From Plasmopara viticola (Eukaryota; Oomycota; Peronosporomycetes; Peronosporales; Peronosporaceae), in the NCBI GenBank assembly GCA_001695595.3, contig MBPM02000080.1, forward strand, positions 1 through 64,000: a stretch of DNA of 64,000 nucleotides, written 5' to 3'. Shown here one piece after another: positions 11,779-22,033 of this stretch. The notes beneath the pieces are model-generated. The model was not told the DNA's origin. It saw only the letters and a list, made by a program, of their open reading frames with translations, and made no database searches. Within the stretch, counting starts at the first letter, position 1; each line of letters starts with the position of its first letter. The position numbers were made by a program, and so were the translations under genes.

Positions 11779-12413
11779 AGGTAATTCGCAAGCCCCCGCA
11801 GCATGTTGTGGGAGCCGAAGCCGCGAGCTGCATGCGGCGTGAAAAATACCTTGAAGAGATTCTACAGTTACTCTTTTTGTTCAGTTCGGCCAAACGTATC
11901 TAAAAGTTTGGCATAGTGCGACCCTATGCGCTCTGTTTGATTAAAAAGTCTCTAAACAGATGCTCGGCGGCTTTGTCAAGGTTACAATCCCGATCCCATA
12001 GAATGGCACACGTCTAGTGGCGATGTTTCTTTCATTGAACCCATGCTGCTGAAGACGACATTTGATGTCCGCAATCATCAATCGCAAAGCTCAGTCTGGC
12101 ACGCATTCCCAACGCTAGGTCTTGGAACGACCTGGATCCCGTGTGACTCCAAGGGATATGTAAGGATTCCGCTGCCACAGCTCTATCAGGAATAAGTACA
12201 TATTTCGGATGATCCACAGCATTTTATGTACAGCTTCCAGTTTTAAGGCTCGTATTAGAGTTCTGAGACCGGAAGATAAGGAAGGCTGAAGAAGCGAAGT
12301 GAAGAGTCGTTTGCGTTGAATCGAAGTCATTTGACTAAGAGGAAGAAACTTTGGAAGTGATTGATTTATTGGGGCTCATACTTCTACCTCTCGTAACCTT
12401 CTACATGACGTAA
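11779..12413. other. Unrecognised DNA between short repeats and copia fragment
   Basis: Minus-strand frames at about 12032-12330 (DHPKYVLIPDRAVAAES and an overlapping frame) look mildly coding-like but are broken and not recognised. Nothing else was seen. Confidence 0.3.
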
Positions 12414-12869
12414 TCACCTTAAACTGTTAAAGCAAAAATCATGTTGAACCGCGGTTCGGATTGGACCGGGTTGGATTGTGTACGTTACCTGAAATCCATA
12501 ACCCTCAACACGCCCCTCAATGCGAGCGGCTTGTATGCCAAGGGCTGCTGTCGTATTCTTGTGGCGCGGTCCTGGTAAGCCTTTTGTCATAATGCTCGCC
12601 AGCATGATTTCGGTCTCGCAATACTCAAAGTGTTTTTTGCCACGCTTGACTTCGTCGCGGATGTGGTGGTACTTGATGTCAATATGTGTGGCCTGGCCGT
12701 GATTGACAGAATTTTTGGTCATCTTGAGGCAAAACGGGTTGTCATCAAGAATCTTGAGCTCCGGTCCAGGCTCACCTGCCGCATCCAGAATCTCGCACAG
12801 TAAGCGATGAGCCCACATACCGTCTTGAACCGCTCAGCTTAGGGCAATGTACTCCGCTTCGCTGGTTGT
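12414..12869 (-). pseudogene. Copia element fragment: C-terminal end of RNase H domain
   Basis: On the minus strand the sequence reads ETTSEAEYIALS, a stop, then MWAHRLLCEIL, NHGQATHIDIKYHHIRDEV and ASIMTKGLPGPRH, the classic last part of the Ty1/copia RNase H domain. It belongs to a copia element different from the one repeated elsewhere here, since its opposite-strand partner begins abruptly at 12870. The upstream pol is missing, so it is a truncated relic, probably cut when the 12870 unit arrived. Confidence 0.85.
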
Positions 12870-14110
12870 TTCCAAAAAAGGGTGTGTCTATACCGGCTTC
12901 ATAAATTTAATGCAAGTGAAGCAATCCATCGAGTCCACCCTAAAAAATTTGTAGCGGGAAAGGGACTTAAGTAGGGAAGCTCTTCGTGCGAAGACGTTTT
13001 GAGCATTCAATGAAGATGGTAGTTTATGACACAACTAATCGTTAAAAAAGTAAAATAATTTGCCAATAACGTAAATGTGTGTGTGGTCCACCAATCCACT
13101 TTTATTCACGCGATGGCCACTTAAGAGCCAAGCAAAGTCGTAGCTGCTGAGACCATCATTGACAAGTAAGAGGGTTCGCATGACCGTAATGGATCTGTCT
13201 GATAGCTATGCAATCCAGCAATGACACAATTTTGGTTCGATATCGAATGTTCGACGTTTCCAACCCACTGACAATTTTTGCTTTAAAATTGACTGCAATA
13301 CTCCACAGGCATTATTGTGAAGGCTTTATGCCTTTCCAACTCAATTAGGAGCGGCGTTGATACTCATGAGCAACAGCTCAGTGATGCCGAAATCGTCGAA
13401 ATTCATTTAGTCCGACACTTCTGGCAATGTCTTAAATTGAGGTGCACTAACCATTACACAACATTGAGCTAACCTGTCAACTATTTCTGTAGATATGGTA
13501 TTTTCATTATTCAAGCGATCATTTGTGATGTCCAGGGATTATTCCGCATTGCATTTCTATTTTTATCTAGCGGTGCAGTCTTGGCATCTATTTGTGGTAC
13601 CATTTAAGTCCTACACGAATTCCTACATCTTGCGAAACTTTGTACCCGTATTTGATTGCTCTATGCATTCCACCTGTAGAACTTTGCCATCCAATGTGCT
13701 TTGCGGACCTATATTATCAACATGTGTAGCTATGTCACCCACAATTATATGCAAACGTAAGCATTTCACTACGGGCGTTCATTACTCGCAAAGAAAAGCT
13801 CGAAGAGACTGTTGTGTACGACTGGTTTGAAGAGAGCGTCTTTTTTATACGACTGGCGTCGCTTTTACCTTGACACTCCATACAACTGTTTGGCCGGTGA
13901 GGCTAAATCAGTATTGTTAAAATTACACCGCTAAATGCACGCTAAACAGGTGGATGGCTTCACAGTAATTACAATTACGTCACAGTTAGTAATTACATAT
14001 GGTAGCCGTTCATTGGTCAAGATGAATATATTCACTTCGGGTTTTACTTTCTACTTAACAGATTGACAGCCGCAACAAGCCTGCCTTCTCAAGCAACGTT
14101 CTCGCCCAAT
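12870..14110 (+). other. 5' non-coding part of copia copy 2 (LTR/leader)
   Basis: About 1.2 kb upstream of gag, nearly identical in the copies at 29236-30477 and 42013-43254. It should contain whatever remains of the 5' LTR and primer-binding site, but with no 3' LTR for comparison I cannot place them. The 111-codon frame at about 13495-13830 is not recognised and is probably chance. Confidence 0.5.
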
Positions 14111-14896
14111 ATGAACAAGCGCACCGAAGTCCTCCTAGGAAGTGGTAGCTATTACCACTGGGAGTTTAAAATGAGGATGACCCTGGAGCGGAAGGGTCTT
14201 TTGGGACACATCATGGCCGTCAAGGAAGAGAAGGACGTCACGGAGGCGTGGCTTGTTAATGATGCCAAGGGCTAGGCATCATTGCTCAAGGCGTTGAGGT
14301 CCAGCACCAGATCAAATTCGGGCAGCTACGCGTGCTATGGAGGCGTGGGGAACCCTCCGCGATTTCTACAATCGCTCGACTCTTCACATCGTGTTGTGAT
14401 GACTCGTCGACAACATGAGTTCAAGATGGAAAGTGGAATAAGCATGGCAGAGCATCTGGACTCTTTTCACGAGCTAGTAGTGGGACTACAGACTACGGGA
14501 GAGTAAATTGATAAGTCACGCCAGCTGGTGGTACTTCTCAGCAGTCTACCTTCGGAGTATGACTTGAATTTGTCAATTGTGGAGAATGCAAGGGACATTT
14601 CGTTGACAGAAGTCAAGAAGAAGCTGCTCAATGAGTCAGAGAAGCTGCAGAGGAAAGAAGCTACAGAGAAAGCGTTTCGCGTAAATGGAAATGCTAGAAG
14701 ATTCAAAGGTGGACGGGACAATGGACGAAAGAGTGGTCCTCCACGCAATAACGGCGGATTCAAAGGCAAGTGCTTCAACTGTGCCCAGTTTGGACACATG
14801 AAGCGATACTGCCCGGCTGGTAAACGATTCAACAGCGACGACACGGTGTTTGCTGTTGGTGAAGGGAGGTCATCAGGATGGCTGATTGACAGTTGA
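14111..14896 (+). pseudogene. Copia gag (copy 2), with stops
   Basis: Nucleocapsid-type gag that would package the element RNA. It starts at ATG 14111 (NKRTEVLLGSGSYYHWEFKM, a copia gag opening), continues through a helical region (VLLSSLPSEYDLNLSIVENA) and ends with a zinc knuckle CFNCAQFGHMKRYC of the form CX2CX4HX4C. In-frame stops occur after NDAKG (near 14275) and after QTTGE (near 14505). The same stops are in copies 3 and 4, but there the second knuckle cysteine is Phe. Confidence 0.85.
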
Positions 14897-17700
14897 GCAA
14901 CTTCCCACATGACCCCACACAGGAAGGACTTCTTTGATTACAAGGGCCTAGAAGCTAGCATCAAAGTTAAGATTGCAGACGGGAAAAAGTTGCTTGTCAA
15001 AGGAGCCGGCACGGTAAAATTGACTGGTTTGAACGGAAATAGGATTCACATGGTTGAAGTTCTGCACATTTCCGGACTCGACAGAAGGTTGCTGTCGGTT
15101 GGCAAGCTGGCAGAGCGTGGCATGAGTGTGGAATTGCTTGCGTTCGTCATGTGTCATTTGGAACAAGAAGCAAGCAATTGCGTCGGGCATAAAGGTTGGA
15201 AAGTCGTATTTTCTTGACTGTGAGCAAGAAGAAGCATGTATCGTTGAATATGCCGGGGCTGACAATCAAAGGGAGCTTTGGCATGCACGCATGGGGCACC
15301 CCAGCAAGGATGCGCTGAACAGGACAGAGCGATTAACTAATGGTATCCCAATTGTCAAGCAAAGTGTGGAAATATTGTGTGCCGGCTGTTTGAAGGGCAA
15401 GAAGACGATCACGGTTTTCCGTCTCGTTCACTGACAAAGACGACACGTTTGTTGGAGCGTTTTCACACAGATGTCATGGGGCCAATGAGAATATTCCGAA
15501 GGGTGGTGCCAAACACATTCTCACGTTTGTGGATGACTTTTCACGATATGTTGCATTTTTTCTGATCAAGAGCAAGAGTGAAGTGGCTGGCAAGTTCAAG
15601 AAGTTTCTGACGATATACGAAAACCAGTGGGGTGGACGACTAAGATGTTTGCGATCCGACAACGGAATCGAGTTCGTCAACAGAAAAATGGCTGGAATAT
15701 GTCAAGTGAATGGCATTGTACACCAGCGCTCCGCCCCATACAGCCCGCAGCAGAACGGAGTGGCGGAGCGTATGAACAGGAGAATTATGAAGAAAGCCCG
15801 CAGCATGTTACACCCAAGAGCGTTTCGACGGAATGGTGGGCGGAAGCGGTAAATACAGCGGTTTATTTAACTAATCAAGTCAGCAATACGGTCCATCCAT
15901 CACGCCGTACGAGCTAGCTTTCAAGATGAAGCCTCGAATGGATCACCTGCGCGTATTTGATTCGCAAGGCTACGCTCATATTGACGATGCGAAACGGACC
16001 AAATTGGAACCCAAGAGCTTCAAGTGTATGTTTCTTGGCTATGCAGAGAATGTCAAGGGCTATCGCTTGTTTGACTTGGAAAATGCCAAGTTTAAAGTGA
16101 CCCGCTCTGTAAAGTTGGATGAGCGTGAGGTGAGCGGCATCAATGGCGCGCAAGAGCTTAAGCCGGAAACAATTGTCTAAGTTATTAAGGATGGTGATGT
16201 TGTCAATGTTCAGCATCAAGTGGATCGACAGTCAGTTGCGGACGATCCCATGGGAGCTGTCGAAGAGACAGTCGAGGATGTTGATCTGGATGATGTGGAT
16301 CATACGCCAAGCGCCGTTGTACAGCGGCTAATGCCTTCTGAGAGCCCTGTACGAAACAGGATTAAGCTAACGGAGTATCATCAACCTTCCCAAGTGCAAC
16401 AGGAAGATCGTTCGGTGTTTCGGCCTGAAGTGGAGCGAACACAAATAAGACGTGAGCCAGTGCTAATGCTAAGAAACGGCTTCGATGGTGGAGAGTCAAC
16501 AGAAGGCAGTGAGGGCCCACCGACTCCAAAGCGTGCTAGGATTGACGAAGATGGACTAATTGCGGAAGCCTTTCTTGCCTATGCCGTGGAAATTGACGAT
16601 AAGACAGACTCACCGAACACTTATACTCAAGCAATGGAAAGCGACGATGCAATGAAATAGCGTGAAGCAACGAATGCTGAGCTTCGCTTTCACGAAGAGA
16701 ATAAAACGTGGACATTGCAGCCACGAGGGAAGATTGGACGAACAATTGGATCACGATGGGTTTTTGCCAAGAAGCGTGATCAGAATGGCGCTATCGTGCG
16801 ATACAAGGCACGACTGGTCGCGAAAGGTTTCAGGAAGAAGTATGGCGTTGACTTTTTCGAGACGCATTCCCCGGTTGCCAACATGAAATCGATTCGAATA
16901 ATTCTCGCGGTATGTGTTGAATGTGGCTATCAAATGGAACAGCTGGACGTCGACACGGCTTTTCTCAATAGCGTGTTGACGGACAACGTTTTTATGGAAG
17001 TTCCGCTTGGTGTCGACAACGCTCAAGGATACATATGTCAACAGAACAATGCTATTCGCAGACTGAATCAAGCAGCGAGTGCTTGGAACTAGACAATACA
17101 TCGTGTCTTCGTCAGGAATGGCTTTAAGAGTTGCGGAGCAGATCAATGTGTTTATGTCAAGAGCACTAAAGAAGGTTTTGCTTACGTTGGATTATATGTG
17201 GATGACATGATTATCGCAGCAAGGAGCAGCAAAATTTAAATCAAGTACAGGATGTACTCAAGAATGCTTTCAAGATGAAGGAACTTGGTCAGGCGGAATT
17301 TATTTTGGGTATGGAAATTGATCACGACAGGTCAGCTGGAATATTGATGATCGAACAGACTCGCTACATCGATGATGTGGTCAAGCGATTCGGTCAACAA
17401 GAGGCCGAGAGTGTTGAAAACCCATGCGTATCAGGATTGAAGCTGTCGTCAAAGCAGTCACCCACAACGGATGCTTGCTGTACATAACGACATGCACTCG
17501 GCCTGATATTGCATAAGTGGTGACACAGCTATCACGTTTTCTGAAGAACCCAGGACTACAACATTGGAGCGCAGCAATTCGAGTAGTACGGTATCTGAAG
17601 ACCACGCGTCAAATCGGTATCGTCTACCGAGGAAGTGGAAGCGTTGCGGTCAAAGCATACTCGGATGCAGATTGGGGCAGCAACACGGATGACAGAAGTA
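14897..17700 (+). pseudogene. Copia pol (copy 2): protease, integrase, RT, partial RNase H
   Basis: The order protease, integrase, reverse transcriptase, RNase H defines the Ty1/copia class. The aspartic protease signature should read DSGATSHM, but the Gly codon is TGA, which destroys the catalytic triad; all copies share this. Integrase (HTDVMGP, RSDNGIEF, NGVAERMNR) and RT (VDTAFLN, YVDDM) motifs are clear, with frame changes near 15430 and 15500, a stop at 16658 and a stop near 17090. The RNase H domain starts (AYSDADWG) and is cut at about 17700. Confidence 0.87.
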
Positions 17701-17706
17701 TATACC

Positions 17707-17748
17707 TTAAAGCGGCATTCGAGCCTTCGGCCCAAACTGCCGCTTTAA
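17707..17748. repeat. 11-bp inverted repeat hairpin at copia/viral junction
   Basis: TTAAAGCGGCA and TGCCGCTTTAA are perfect reverse complements separated by 20 bases. The hairpin sits just after the broken RNase H end and before the AT-rich flank of the ExoX-like gene, and recurs at the two equivalent places (34072-34113, 38375-38416). It could be the end of the viral element, a terminator, or a remnant of another insertion. Confidence 0.7.
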
Positions 17749-18173
17749 CCTTCATGTTTCTCCCACAGCTAAATCTCTATCCTATATAAGAACTACCCTC
17801 TAAACCCATCATCCTTAACCCACAGACAAATCATCAACCCAATTACCCGTAAGCATTAATCACATCCCTATATAAAAAACACACCTCTAAACCTTCCATC
17901 ATTACCCTCACAGACAAATCAACATTTCTATTAACCTGAAGCACTTAGAGTAGCGATAATATCCTCTTCAGACAAAGATGTAGTTTGAAATGAATAAAGA
18001 TAAACAAAATAAAAAAATCAGTTGTGATTGTGCTGGTAAACAACATTTGAAGAGAGCAAAACATAAAAACTGGTTAGAAAACAATTAAATAAATTGAATT
18101 AATATTTTTAATTCTAATATAAATTTACTAATATACTATAAGCATACCCCATACCCAATACACCATATCAAAA
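17749..18173. other. AT-rich flank of ExoX-like gene with imperfect direct repeats
   Basis: No gene. Two imperfect copies of a block of about 60 bases (CCTATATAA, then CCTCTAAAC, CATCAT, CACAGACAAATCA) lie at about 17778-17840 and 17864-17920. Downstream is AT-rich DNA ending in TATACTATAAGCATACC just before the ExoX ATG, a plausible promoter. The same arrangement occurs at 34114-34536 and, inverted, at 37954-38374. Confidence 0.5.
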
Positions 18174-18491
18174 ATGTCAGTAATTTTAGAGTTCGGAAAA
18201 TATAAAGGAAAATCTCTTGAGGAAGTCTATGAGCAAGATGCGTCATACTGTCGATGGTTATACAACCAGCAAACAGAAGACTCTGATATCAAACGGTTTT
18301 TACAAGGTAAGTTCCAAGATGGAGATGATAGCTATATTATGCGGTGGGGCAAACATAAGAACAAATCCGTCAAGTGGATTGTTGAAAACGATACCCAATA
18401 TTTCAATTGGATGTGTAAAAATGAATACATCAAGAATAAATGTCCCTCATTGAAAGAAAACTTGAACGAATTTGGTGTAGAATTAAATTAA
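18174..18491 (+). CDS. ExoX-C/DUF3820-like small protein, viral unit 1
   Basis: The 105-aa protein is made of two tandem, diverged repeats. The first reads FGKYKGKSLEEVY, D, SYCRWLYNQ and the second WGKHKNKSVKWIV, D, QYFNWMCKN. The pattern (F/W)GK.K.KS..., then Y..W, is that of the small domain found at the C-terminus of ExoX-like exonucleases and as stand-alone proteins in phages and large DNA viruses; its biochemical role is not well defined. No nuclease domain is attached, so I do not claim nuclease activity. It is convergent with the CRN gene and opens the viral part of the unit. The frame is intact. Confidence 0.65.
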   Translation: MSVILEFGKYKGKSLEEVYEQDASYCRWLYNQQTEDSDIKRFLQGKFQDGDDSYIMRWGKHKNKSVKWIVENDTQYFNWMCKNEYIKNKCPSLKENLNEFGVELN

Positions 18492-19081
18492 TCGAATTAT
18501 TTTTTTTGACTGAAATCTCCATGTTCACATCGTTGGGTACTATCCTTGGGTATGGTTTCCTTATCCCAAGGTATTCCATTCTTATACCTGGGTATGGTTT
18601 CCTCATCCCGAGGTATTCCATTCTTATCCATGGAGATGACATACTTATCCATGGGTATGCCATCTCAAGGTATGATAGTCTCATCAACAGACCTCAACCA
18701 CAGCGGTTTCTCATATACGCAGTCGATCCACCGTCCTCGCACCGTTGATCCACTGATCCACCGTCCTCGCACCGTTGATCCACTGCTCTCAACCACAGCT
18801 GTTTTCTCAAACGCAGTCGATCCACCGTCCTCGATTCACTGCCTCGATCGATCGTATGTCCTCGAAAGTCAGTTTGGTTCATACATGTGCTGTAACATTG
18901 GTCAACTCCTTGTCGCGATTCAGCAGGTTATTAGATCATACAGGTGATCAGAACCAACGAGCTTTTTGAATCAATACATTGTTCAACAAGTAGCTGAGGA
19001 TAGGAGGCAAATCGCTACCACCACAACACTATCGGCTTAGACAGGCTATCAGAGAAAAGCTTAATTCTGCAGCACATGGTT
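18492..19081. repeat. Repeat-rich spacer between convergent ExoX-like and CRN genes
   Basis: It contains two kinds of repeats. At about 18535-18690 a GGTAT-rich block of about 44 bases is present twice, with further short variants (CCTTGGG...CCCAAGG, CCATGG) forming small inverted repeats. At 18725-18754 and 18755-18784 a 30-base unit (GATCCACCGTCCTCGCACCG...) is tandemly repeated with a partial third copy near 18820. The open frames crossing it are by-products of the repeats. As a spacer between convergent genes it may carry 3'-end signals. The rearrangement breakpoint A lies at 18629/18630. Confidence 0.65.
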
Positions 19082-20879
19082 TCACGGACTCCAGGTTGCG
19101 ACATACGCAACGTACAACAGCACTTGGGTTGGAGGATCAGCTGGAGCAAGTCGAAATTTATCACTGGTCTCCTTGTCTGGCACCACCGCAATATATCTGG
19201 CACCGTCCGGAAACATCTTCGCATACTTGTCAAGTGCCACTGAGTCAATTTTATGATTGTCGGACTTCGTTATTTGGATCAAGCCAACCACGTTATGTTC
19301 CCCACCCATGTTCAGCTTGGCAACACTGTCGATAGTCTCCAAACAACGTGTGCAGGGATACCAATAGTCGACATCCGCAAGTTGCTGCATGATTGCTTCG
19401 CATTCCGCTGCATCAGTGCCTTCATAGAGATACGCGTTGGCTTCGAATTCCAACGCAGCATATGTATGCTGGTTCTTTTTTCTTCGGTCGTACGTCCTCA
19501 CCTGCAACTCGAGCTTCTGTCCGTCTCTTGCCATCGCATGCACGTAATTCTCGAATGCAATTCCCATCAACCCATCGTCGCCAAGCATGCGACCTTTTGA
19601 CCACAACTCCTCATAGTAGGATGGCGCTACGATTTTGCCAAGTTGCCTCAACGCATACTCGGAGGTGATCACACAAAGCCACTCCCCACAATCCAAATAC
19701 TTCATCAAATCGCTTGTCTTGTCGTGCAATCGGGTTGTCGTCATACGTAAGCGATCAACTTGACGCACCGAGCCAAGAGCATACTGGGTATTCAAAAGTT
19801 CAATTGCTTGCGCATCAACCAGACCAATAGCATTCGTTCCCGACAAGAAATCGCGCAAGTTTCCACCCGAGAGTAGTATCTCTCCTTGATATCGTGTTCG
19901 TCCAAAAATGCGCGCCCAATCTTTTCAAATCCATTGGACCAAAAGGGAACGAGACATTGTCTCAGTACGGAAGGTCGTCGTCTTCATTGGATACTGGACA
20001 GACGTGGCAAGCAATCGGAACGCGCCAGCCGTCCAAAGTTGGCTTTGACGTCGTCGTGCGTGAACCCATCCAGGCACAATTCATCCGCTATGCCAAGCAA
20101 ATGGTCAACTTCTTTTACTTCCAACACGTTCTCTCGCCGGTATTGCTTGTTGTTTGCATCAAGGTACAGCATGGAGAATCCTTTTCCTTTCTGCTTCCGA
20201 AACAAGACGACGCGTTTCTGTTGAAGCAAAGCCATGTAGAACGCAAACAACACGACCATCATGCTCTTCCCAACACCAGGTGTCCCCACAAACACAGTGC
20301 TGAGCTTCTTTTCCATATGGTCGTTGAATATCTTGATGATGTCCTGCGTTTCCTTCCGAACATAGAACCACGCGGGAAAATCCGGCTCGACGTGGCGAAT
20401 GTCGAGTGCGATGCCACCAATTTGCCACCTGCCGATATCCAAGGTGGCTGCAATTGAATCCATCCTCTCGACCTCGATGACAGTCAATGATCTGGCCTTC
20501 TTGCGCGCACGTTCCTCATCCCATTGCTCCTGATCAACTTCTGGAACCACCACCAGCACGTGAATTTCGCCTTCGTTTGGCTCAAATCTCTCTCCAAAGT
20601 TCGTCGGGTTCTTGATCCACAACAACGGATTCATGTGCCTGAAGCCTTTCGGATGTCCATGTTCGTCAAGCGTCACAGCTTCCGCGCCATCTCTATTCAA
20701 CCACGTGTTGTCGCCCTTCTGGCGAGGAACAGCTCCAGTTCCCGTGCATCACACGTGATTGTCTTCTTCTTCTCCTCCTTGATCTTCTTCTTCAAGTCTC
20801 CCACAAGATCGCTCGCATCGATCTTCACGGGGAATGGGTTTCCCTTCATTCCAACGGGCGCGCACACTAGCTTCATCAT
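19082..20879 (-). pseudogene. CRN (Crinkler) effector CRN-1, frameshifted
   Basis: CRN proteins are oomycete effectors that enter host cells and act mainly in the nucleus. This copy has the N-terminal ubiquitin-like domain with LFLAR, then after a frameshift near 20700 the HVLVVVP motif, a P-loop NTPase (GTPGVGKS) and, after another disruption between about 19860 and 19990, the C-terminal restriction-endonuclease-like part ([23 protein letters not shown]). The middle of the NTPase (QKGKGFSMLYLDANNKQY) and the segment before the C-terminal part differ from the other four CRNs, so it is a separate allele as well as a pseudogene. It is convergent with the ExoX-like gene and divergent from the 85-aa gene. 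Confidence 0.85.
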
Positions 20880-21034
20880 GTTTCCAATTGCTTTCTGTGA
20901 GTGAGGGACCTTCTCTCTATCCGTATTTCAGCCAATCAAATGGTGCAACCCACTGTTGGGTTTTTGACATCACCCAACTGGGTGATTGAACAACTGCAGA
21001 TACAAATATATTTATTTATATAGACACAAAAATC
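20880..21034. promoter_or_regulatory. Bidirectional intergenic region between CRN-1 and 85-aa gene
   Basis: Only 155 bases separate two head-to-head start codons. Visible elements are a CCAAT box (CAGCCAATCAAATGG), two inverted repeats (AACCCA/TGGGTT and TCACCCA/TGGGTGA) and an AT-rich TATA-like stretch (AAATATATTTATTTATATAGAC) near the 85-aa gene. The region recurs upstream of all five CRN genes. That it drives both genes is inference. Confidence 0.55.
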
Positions 21035-21292
21035 ATGGATATTACATATCTATCCGATACCGATGATACTGGTTATGTTGAAGATGCCGAACAACAGGAA
21101 CCGGTAGATACCGAAATACCGAGTGATTTATATGAGTACTCGAAAATAGAAAAGCATTCAGCATCTGACATAATACAGCTCTGTAAAGAAATTGATTTAA
21201 TTAGTGCAAGTATCAACAAGTGTCAGTTTATAAAGGAAAAGCACACTAATGCGGGAAAACACGTATTTTGTCGTATCCGTCATAATATTTGA
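21035..21292 (+). CDS. 85-aa acidic protein of unknown function (ORF85), unit 1
   Basis: A small acidic protein starting MDITYLSDTDDTGYVED, with a C-terminal half predicted helical (SDIIQLCKEIDLISASINK). No family recognised. It is head to head with CRN-1 and its 3' end overlaps the 3' end of the minus-strand 129-aa gene by 47 bases, the tight packing expected in viral genomes. Rearrangement breakpoint B lies inside it at 21086/21087. Conservation in several copies of the unit supports it as a real gene. Confidence 0.55.
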   Translation: MDITYLSDTDDTGYVEDAEQQEPVDTEIPSDLYEYSKIEKHSASDIIQLCKEIDLISASINKCQFIKEKHTNAGKHVFCRIRHNI

Positions 21293-21635
21293 ACACAACT
21301 CCATCAACTTTATCATTTCGGATGTTCTCAATGATCGCTTTACGCAACATACGATTATGTCCAGTATCAATGCACCATTGTTTGTATCTGGCATTCAGTA
21401 TTGTTAGTGGAATTTCGAGATAATCTCCTTTGCTAACAAATCCATCTTTGAGTAAACCTTTTCTATCTTTTGTGAAGATCTCTTCTTTGAAGTATTTTGA
21501 AATGGATGATTCAACCTTTTTTTGAGCCAATTCAGAACGCAAAAACTCCAATTCTTTCATTATCACATCGATTCTATCATCTTTTGGAGCAACTTCATCC
21601 ACTTCAGGTCCTCTGTATCGTCTGATTCTATTCAT
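21246..21635 (-). CDS. 129-aa conserved protein of viral unit (ORF129), unit 1
   Basis: Function not recognised. The N-terminal third is charged and helical (KIDVIMKELEFLRSELAQKK-like). The C-terminal half (GDYLEIPLTILNARYKQWC, HNRMLRKAII, VFKYYDGYDKIRV) has the look of a small winged-helix domain; the Y..WC pattern resembles the D5-type DNA-binding domain at the end of viral helicases, but this is only a resemblance. It follows the protease by 12 bases on the same strand, so the two form a pair. Intact here and in three other copies. Confidence 0.6.
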   Translation of the reverse strand: MNRIRRYRGPEVDEVAPKDDRIDVIMKELEFLRSELAQKKVESSISKYFKEEIFTKDRKGLLKDGFVSKGDYLEIPLTILNARYKQWCIDTGHNRMLRKAIIENIRNDKVDGVVFKYYDGYDKIRVFPH

Positions 21636-21647
21636 AATGACTCTATA

Positions 21648-22033
21648 TTAACGAAGTGAAACTTCTGTATTCAAATCGTAAAAATGTCTCAATAAATCAG
21701 GTCGATTGTGTTGTTTGCTATACAGATACAACAGACTCCATAAACCACAATAATTATCATAGGTCCCTTGAAACTGTTTATTATTACATTCCATATCACC
21801 CAGAATTCTTGGAGGCCCTAAACCCATCGAATCAAAGTATTCATTGTTGCACACACAAACCCAATGGCCTACACCCGAGTCTAATCGAAGTAATATAATA
21901 TAGCTTCCATTCCTAGGGGGCCTCTGATTTTTCTAAAATCTATTATCCCATCAACATGAACATTCAGCTGATTTGCGAGCTCTTGTAGTTCATTAGCCGT
22001 CGATTCACCCAATTTATTTAATTTAAAAATCAT
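21648..22033 (-). pseudogene. Adenovirus-type cysteine protease, frameshifted copy (unit 1)
   Basis: Capsid-maturation protease of the adenain/Ulp1-like fold; catalytic motifs are described in the intact copy at 50453. Here one G is missing near 21916 (CCTAGGAATGG instead of CCTAGGGAATGG in the other copies), which separates the N-terminal third from the catalytic region. The ATG is at 22033, head to head with the capsid gene. A single-base indel of this kind could also be a sequencing error. Confidence 0.75.

Larger units (their letters stand above)
12870..17700 (+). mobile_element. Ty1/copia retrotransposon, decayed copy 2
   Basis: The longest copy of the repeated copia element. It begins where identity with the copies at 29236 and 43254 (minus) begins, has about 1.2 kb before gag, then gag and pol, and ends inside RNase H just after the DADWG motif, where unrelated sequence with a hairpin starts. 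No downstream LTR can be seen, so LTR limits cannot be defined. Internal stops at fixed places are common to all copies, so it was dead before it was duplicated. The zinc knuckle of gag is intact only in this copy. Confidence 0.88.

Noticed and set aside
6866..12413. tRNA, rRNA or other RNA genes in the gene-poor region
   Set aside because: Scanned for T-loop-like GGTTCGA motifs; the only near match (about 7150) has no pairing arms around it.
13495..13830. 111-codon frame upstream of copia gag, present in three copies
   Set aside because: Lies in the element leader/LTR and is conserved only because the whole block was duplicated; no known domain.
17300..17300. Independent active copia insertions
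   Set aside because: All copies share stops, the dead protease and the same truncation, which fits block duplication.
18725..18784. CRISPR-like or satellite array
   Set aside because: Only two full 30-base repeats directly adjacent with no spacers; a local tandem duplication in a eukaryotic genome.
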